Shown here: in pieces, positions 59,783 through 64,000 of the stretch | Position numbering within the stretch: position 1 is the first letter of the stretch | Layout of the letters: each line of letters starts with the position of its first letter | NCBI GenBank assembly: GCA_015039465.1 | Contig: MU130382.1 | Span: forward strand, 1,104,489-1,168,488 | DNA: 64,000 nucleotides | Direction: 5' to 3' | Origin: Phlegmacium glaucopus | Lineage: Eukaryota > Basidiomycota > Agaricomycetes > Agaricales > Cortinariaceae | The notes under the pieces: generated by a model | Told to the model about the DNA's origin: nothing | What the model saw: the letters and a program-made list of their open reading frames with translations, nothing else | Databases searched by the model: none | Program-made: the position numbers and the translations under genes

Positions 59783-61756
59783 ATGTTCCGAGATAAATCC
59801 CAGCCCTCTAGTAGGCTGGCTAGAAACTCGCAGGTAGATATGGAACACCAGACAGGCAGATCGCTTATCACGAGGAGTTCAGCCAGCAACGACACCAGTG
59901 CTACGGGTCCTAGGGGCAAGAAAACAGAAGTCACGCTCAAAGACTCCAGGAGCAGTATTAACAGCCCACTCGTTGCAAGAAAGTGGCTTATCAAAGAAGA
60001 GCTCATAATCGACAGAGAAAATATCTCCGCAACCTCGCTGTCCCAGGCACTTATGTGGCTAGCGGCAGGGGACAAGAATACAGTCGAGCAGCTAGTCGAC
60101 GGTATACGCTCTGTGGCTCTCTGTCTCGAGCAAATCAACGGTGACGAATACGTAGAGAGAGCTGGAGAGGAAATCAGCAAGATATCCAGGAAATGGGTGG
60201 AAGAAGCTACAGTGGAGTTGAAAAGGGTAGCGGAGGAGGTGCTTGAAGGCGCGAACAAGCAGAGGGAAGAGGCAGGGGGAGAAGGAAGAAACTTAAGCTG
60301 GGCAGACGAAGTGGAGGAGGACAAGAGGAGAGGAGAGCTGCCACAAAAAACCATTAACAAGATAGCCAAGGCCATACCCAGTTACGCGCAAGCTCTAGCC
60401 AGGGAGTGGGGCAAAGAGAAGGACAGGGAGTCAGAGAGGATCCACCAGGACTACAGAGCCAAGGAAGCAATTAAAAGGAGGAAGATACTAATAGACGGGC
60501 TGGAAGGGATCAGAGGAGCAACAGATGGTCTAGCGCCAGGGGAAATTGTGGTCAAAGCCAACTTAGCAATTAACGAAGCAAGGGTGGAGATGGACAGGTC
60601 AGAAGGAGGTGCAGAGGGAGATCCGAAAGTTGTGGCGGCCAAAGTTCTGGAAAACGGAGGGGTGGTACTGGAGATGGATTCGGAGGAATCAGCAGCTTGG
60701 CTGAGGGTTGAACCGGCGCAGAAAGCTTTCGAAAATCACTGTGGGGGTTCCGCTAGGATTAAAGAGCCGGTATACCAACTCGTGGTGGACTTTGTACCAG
60801 TTATGTTGCGGGACACGCTGGCAGAACTCCCCACCAAGATGGAAGTAGACAATGGCTTGCCAACGGGGGCGATAGTCAAAGCTAGGTGGATAAGGGCGCC
60901 TAAGAACTGGAAGGACGGGCAGAGGTTCGCACACGCTATTCTCACAATCAAAGGGAGGACAGAAGCAAGCAATACTATTCAGAAAGGGATTATCATCGAA
61001 GGGCAGAGGCTGAGGGTCAGGAAAATGGAGGACGAGCCATGGAGATGTTTCAAGTGTCAACAGTTCGGACACACAGCTACCAAGTGTAAAACCGCCCAGG
61101 AAGTATGTCCAAACTGCGCAGGAGAGCACTGCAGTGACAAATGCGATAAAGCCAGAGGAGACTACCGGTGCGCCAACTGTACCCGCTCCAAACAGAAAGA
61201 CGACCACGCAGCATGGGACAGAGCGTGCCCCAGATACTTGGAAGAGAGGAAGAGAGTCAGGGGCAGAGATCCAGGCAGTCACTATGTATATTTCCCGACG
61301 GAAGAGGAGTGGACCTGGAAGCGGAGAGACGAGGAACCAGAGTCTGTAGGAACGGAACTGGGAGGCCTGAGGGAAGGCAGAGAAGAGATAGGTAGAGGCA
61401 AGAGAAGAGAGGAGAAGGGAGTCTATGACCGTAGAGCAGACGGTGGTTGGACGGGCATGAGAGAACTGAGGGTTCTGGAGGAGGAGCTAGCGGGAGAGCT
61501 CAGAGGTTGGGGAAATTTGGAGGGAGGTAGGGAAGGAGGCTCCAAAGCTGGGTCACAGGAAGGTAGCGGTGCGTTGGGCAGTCAGTCGGTCAGGACACCC
61601 AGAGCAGGGACAGGGAAGAGCAAGACTGGTGGGAGGGAGCCCATGCCGGGGCAATCTCAGCTGAAGGACTTCTGGGCAACAGGAGCGAGCAGTAGAGCGG
61701 CAGAGGAGGAGCAGGACAGCAACGAAAGCGACACCGCCAATACCCAAATATGTTAG
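59783..61756 (+). CDS. LINE ORF1, gag-like nucleic-acid-binding protein
   Basis: 657 residues, intact. Charged helical N-terminal two thirds, then a cluster of zinc knuckles near residues 420-480: CFKCQQFGHTATKC (Cx2Cx4Hx4C), CPNCAGEHCSDKC (Cx2Cx3Hx4C) and a third CANC ... HAAWDRAC. The C-terminal 150 residues are Gly/Arg/Glu-rich and low-complexity. The protein would coat the element RNA. The last codon overlaps the start of ORF2 (ATGTTAG at 61750), a layout that allows termination-reinitiation. Confidence 0.85.
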   Translation: MFRDKSQPSSRLARNSQVDMEHQTGRSLITRSSASNDTSATGPRGKKTEVTLKDSRSSINSPLVARKWLIKEELIIDRENISATSLSQALMWLAAGDKNTVEQLVDGIRSVALCLEQINGDEYVERAGEEISKISRKWVEEATVELKRVAEEVLEGANKQREEAGGEGRNLSWADEVEEDKRRGELPQKTINKIAKAIPSYAQALAREWGKEKDRESERIHQDYRAKEAIKRRKILIDGLEGIRGATDGLAPGEIVVKANLAINEARVEMDRSEGGAEGDPKVVAAKVLENGGVVLEMDSEESAAWLRVEPAQKAFENHCGGSARIKEPVYQLVVDFVPVMLRDTLAELPTKMEVDNGLPTGAIVKARWIRAPKNWKDGQRFAHAILTIKGRTEASNTIQKGIIIEGQRLRVRKMEDEPWRCFKCQQFGHTATKCKTAQEVCPNCAGEHCSDKCDKARGDYRCANCTRSKQKDDHAAWDRACPRYLEERKRVRGRDPGSHYVYFPTEEEWTWKRRDEEPESVGTELGGLREGREEIGRGKRREEKGVYDRRADGGWTGMRELRVLEEELAGELRGWGNLEGGREGGSKAGSQEGSGALGSQSVRTPRAGTGKSKTGGREPMPGQSQLKDFWATGASSRAAEEEQDSNESDTANTQIC

Positions 61757-64000
61757 ACACAACCGATCCAAAATCTCTCAAGATATGGCAGCAAAACACG
61801 AGGAAATCACTGCAGGTCCAGCTAGCTACGTTACACAGTGCAGGAAACGAGTACGACATGATCTGCATTCAGGAACCGCACATAGACTTTCAAGCCTTCT
61901 CCAGAGCTACAGGAGTATGGACGGCGGTTTACCCAACGGGATTCCAGCACGATACGAACACAGAAAACAAACCAAGAGCACTCACACTGGTACACACAAG
62001 GTTATCCACAAACATCTGGACTCAGGTTCCAGTCAATTCACTGGATATCGTAGCCATACGCATTCAAGGAGAACAGGGTACTCTAAATGTTTACAATGTA
62101 TACAACGATTGCAAGCACTCGGAGACAGTGCAAAGTTTGGAAAGACATATGGAAAGGAGGGAATTGGCGAATAGGGGAAGAGACGGGGAGGAGAGGCAAG
62201 AGGGAGACATGTGGTTAGGGGATTTCAATCGGCACAGTCCATGGTGGGAGGATGCGAGGAATGAGAGATTGTTTACCAGAAGAAACCTCGAGGAAGCCCA
62301 GATTTTAATAGACGTGCTCGCGGAATACAACATGGAGATGGCATTACCACCCTACACACCAACCATCATCAATTCGAGAGGAGGACGGACCAGGCCAGAC
62401 AACGTTTTCATTTCCGAAGAACTAATCAACTGGATAAATAAGTGCGAAGTCAAAGAGGATGAAACACCACCGCAAGCAGACCACTTCCCTATTACTACCA
62501 TCATAAACCTGACTATCCAAAGATCTATCAAAGACGCAGCCTGGAATTTCAGAGCAACGGACTGGAAAAAGTTCAAAGAGGAACTAGGAGGGGCATTAGA
62601 GGGGAGACCAGAACCAAGAGAAATTACGGAGATAGGAGAGGTGGATGAGACGTTAGCAGAGCTGGAGAGAGTGGTCATGGAGGTGATGGAAAAGGTAGTC
62701 CCAAAGAGAAAGCCATCACCATATGCCAAGAGGTGGTGGTCTAAGGAGTTGGACAGTCTCAGGAAGGCGGCGAGGAAAGCAGCTTCCAAGGCTAGGCGAT
62801 TTCTAGAATTTCCGCTACACTCCAGCCACGAGATAGCTAGGACAGCGAGAAATGAATACAGCGAGGGTATCAGTATCGCAAAGATACAGCACTGGGAAAA
62901 CTGGCTAGAGGAGATCTCAGGCAAGACGCTGTGGGATAGTCACAAGTTCATGACGGCTCCAGCAGCAGACGGGAGCAAGACCAGGATTCCAGCGCTTGTA
63001 ACCAAAGACCTCAGAGGAAACGATGTCTAGACGCAGGACAACGAGGGCAAGAGTAAGTTGCTCCACAAAGTCTTCTTCTATCCCCCGGTGGAAGAACATG
63101 GAGTAGAGCCAAACTACCAGTACCCAGAGCAAGCTTTCGAGTTCGAGGACGTCACAGACAAGCAGATTGAAAGGGTAGCGAGGAGTCTGAGCCCATACAA
63201 AGCACCAGGGCTTAGCGGCATTCCGAACGCGGTCCTCAAATATTGCGCGGAGACAATTTCTCCACATCTAGGACCCATATTCCGAGCTACGTTCGAGCTG
63301 GACCACTATCCGGGGAGGTGGAAGAAATACAGAACGGTAGTGCTCAGGAAGCCAGGGAAACCAGACTATACCACTCCCAACGCATTCAGACCCATCGCTC
63401 TACTAGATGTCTTCGCCAAACTACTATCTGCCTGTGTCAAAGAAAACTTAGAACACCATATGGAGAGGCTAAATTTACTTCCAAAGAATCAATACGGCGG
63501 TAGGAAGGGACGCACGGCCACCGACTCAGTACACGCGCTGGTAGATTTTACCAAACAGGCCTGGAGGAGAAAGAAAGAGGTGGTCATTGTTTTTCTGGAC
63601 ATCAAAGGAGCTTTCCCAAATGTCTCTATGCCGGTTCTGACGCACGACATGAGAAAGTTAGGGATACCACAGAAATACACACGCTGGATGGACAATAAAA
63701 CCACAGGCAGAGAAACAGTAATCACTTTCGACGACTATACTTCACCTCCATTCGAAGTCAAGAACGGGCTGGATCAAGGTTGCAACCTATCCCCGTTCGG
63801 TTACAACTGCTACAGTGCAAGCCAAATGAAGGCGCTGGGGGGTAACGAACAAGAGATGGCGAGCACATATGCGGATGATGGGGTATTAGCGGTTAGGGCA
63901 GACACGCTGGAAGAGGCTGGAGCAAGGATAACGGAGATGTTTAACAGAAGAGAGGGGCCCAAGGAATGGGGAGAAACACACCATTCAATGTATGAATATC
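61750..64000 (+). pseudogene. LINE ORF2, endonuclease plus reverse transcriptase, one in-frame stop, 3' cut
   Basis: From ATG 61750 an APE-type endonuclease is readable (IWQQNTRKS, YDMICIQEPH, WLGDFNRHSPWW, TRPDNVFIS and QADHFPIT, i.e. the catalytic N, E, D-N, D-x-F and D-H residues). A TAG at 63028-63030 interrupts the frame where many relatives have Trp (TGG). The frame then continues without another stop to the end of the window, with KAPGLSGIPNAVLKY, FRPIALLDVFAK, VVIVFLDIKGAF (RT motif with catalytic Asp), NGLDQGCNLSPF and YADDG at 63868. The single stop points to a recently inactivated copy, or to a suppressed or edited codon. Confidence 0.8.

Larger units (their letters stand above)
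59720..64000 (+). mobile_element. Tad1-like non-LTR retrotransposon, 5' part
   Basis: Two overlapping frames (ORF1 59783-61756 and ORF2 from 61750) have the order gag-like zinc-knuckle protein, then endonuclease plus reverse transcriptase, typical of the Tad1/CgT1 group in fungi. The base composition (purine-rich plus strand) is unlike the neighbouring genes. The 5' border is not fixed. The element runs out of the window within the reverse transcriptase, so RNase H and the 3' end are not seen. Confidence 0.85.

Overview
The window is nuclear DNA of a filamentous basidiomycete, most likely an agaricomycete mushroom. The evidence is many short introns (about 40-60 nt, GT...AG) inside closely packed housekeeping genes, a DUF6532 gene and NACHT relics of mushroom type, an RNF220-like RING ligase, and a Tad1-type LINE beside fungal Helitron, short-LTR and hAT-like debris. 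No species can be named from sequence alone.

The layout is a conserved gene island between two repeat-rich flanks. Left flank (1-18.9 kb): a decayed Helitron-type fragment framed by 47-bp inverted repeats, a 2.3-kb near-perfect palindrome, a solo LTR with a 5-bp target duplication, several hAT-like inverted-repeat elements with 8-bp duplications, and a three-level nest in which a gag-only LTR element (TR-GAG type) sits in one MITE and carries another in its LTR. NACHT-NTPase and unidentified coding remnants lie between them.

The island (19.0-53.6 kb) reads in order: RRN3 (+), a Bni1/SepA-type formin (-), MCM6 (-), an atypical tyrosine phosphatase (+), VAC14 (-), a secreted M28 aminopeptidase (+), two tandem sugar-transporter paralogues (-, -), a SET-domain methyltransferase (+), a broken gene (-), an RNF220-like RING ligase (+), the tiny four-exon TOM7 (-) and a dCTP-deaminase/dUTPase-family gene (+). 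Neighbours are mostly divergent or convergent with 80-400 bp between them, so several pairs share a promoter. They serve rRNA transcription, replication, nucleotide hygiene, polarity, vacuole lipid signalling, mitochondrial import and nutrition; nothing suggests an operon-like pathway.

Right flank (53.6-64 kb): a second nest (family-A MITE holding an hAT-like element holding a solo LTR), a second copy of a 0.67-kb inverted-repeat element, an LTR-like promoter block, a DUF6532 gene (-), and the 5' part of a Tad1-like LINE (+) that leaves the window inside its reverse transcriptase and carries one in-frame stop.

Exon borders were worked out by hand from reading frame and splice consensus. They are phase-consistent for RRN3, MCM6, the phosphatase, the M28 peptidase, SET, RNF220-like, TOM7 and the dUTPase-family gene, but only partly resolved for the formin, VAC14, the transporters and DUF6532. 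Coordinates may be off by a base or two.
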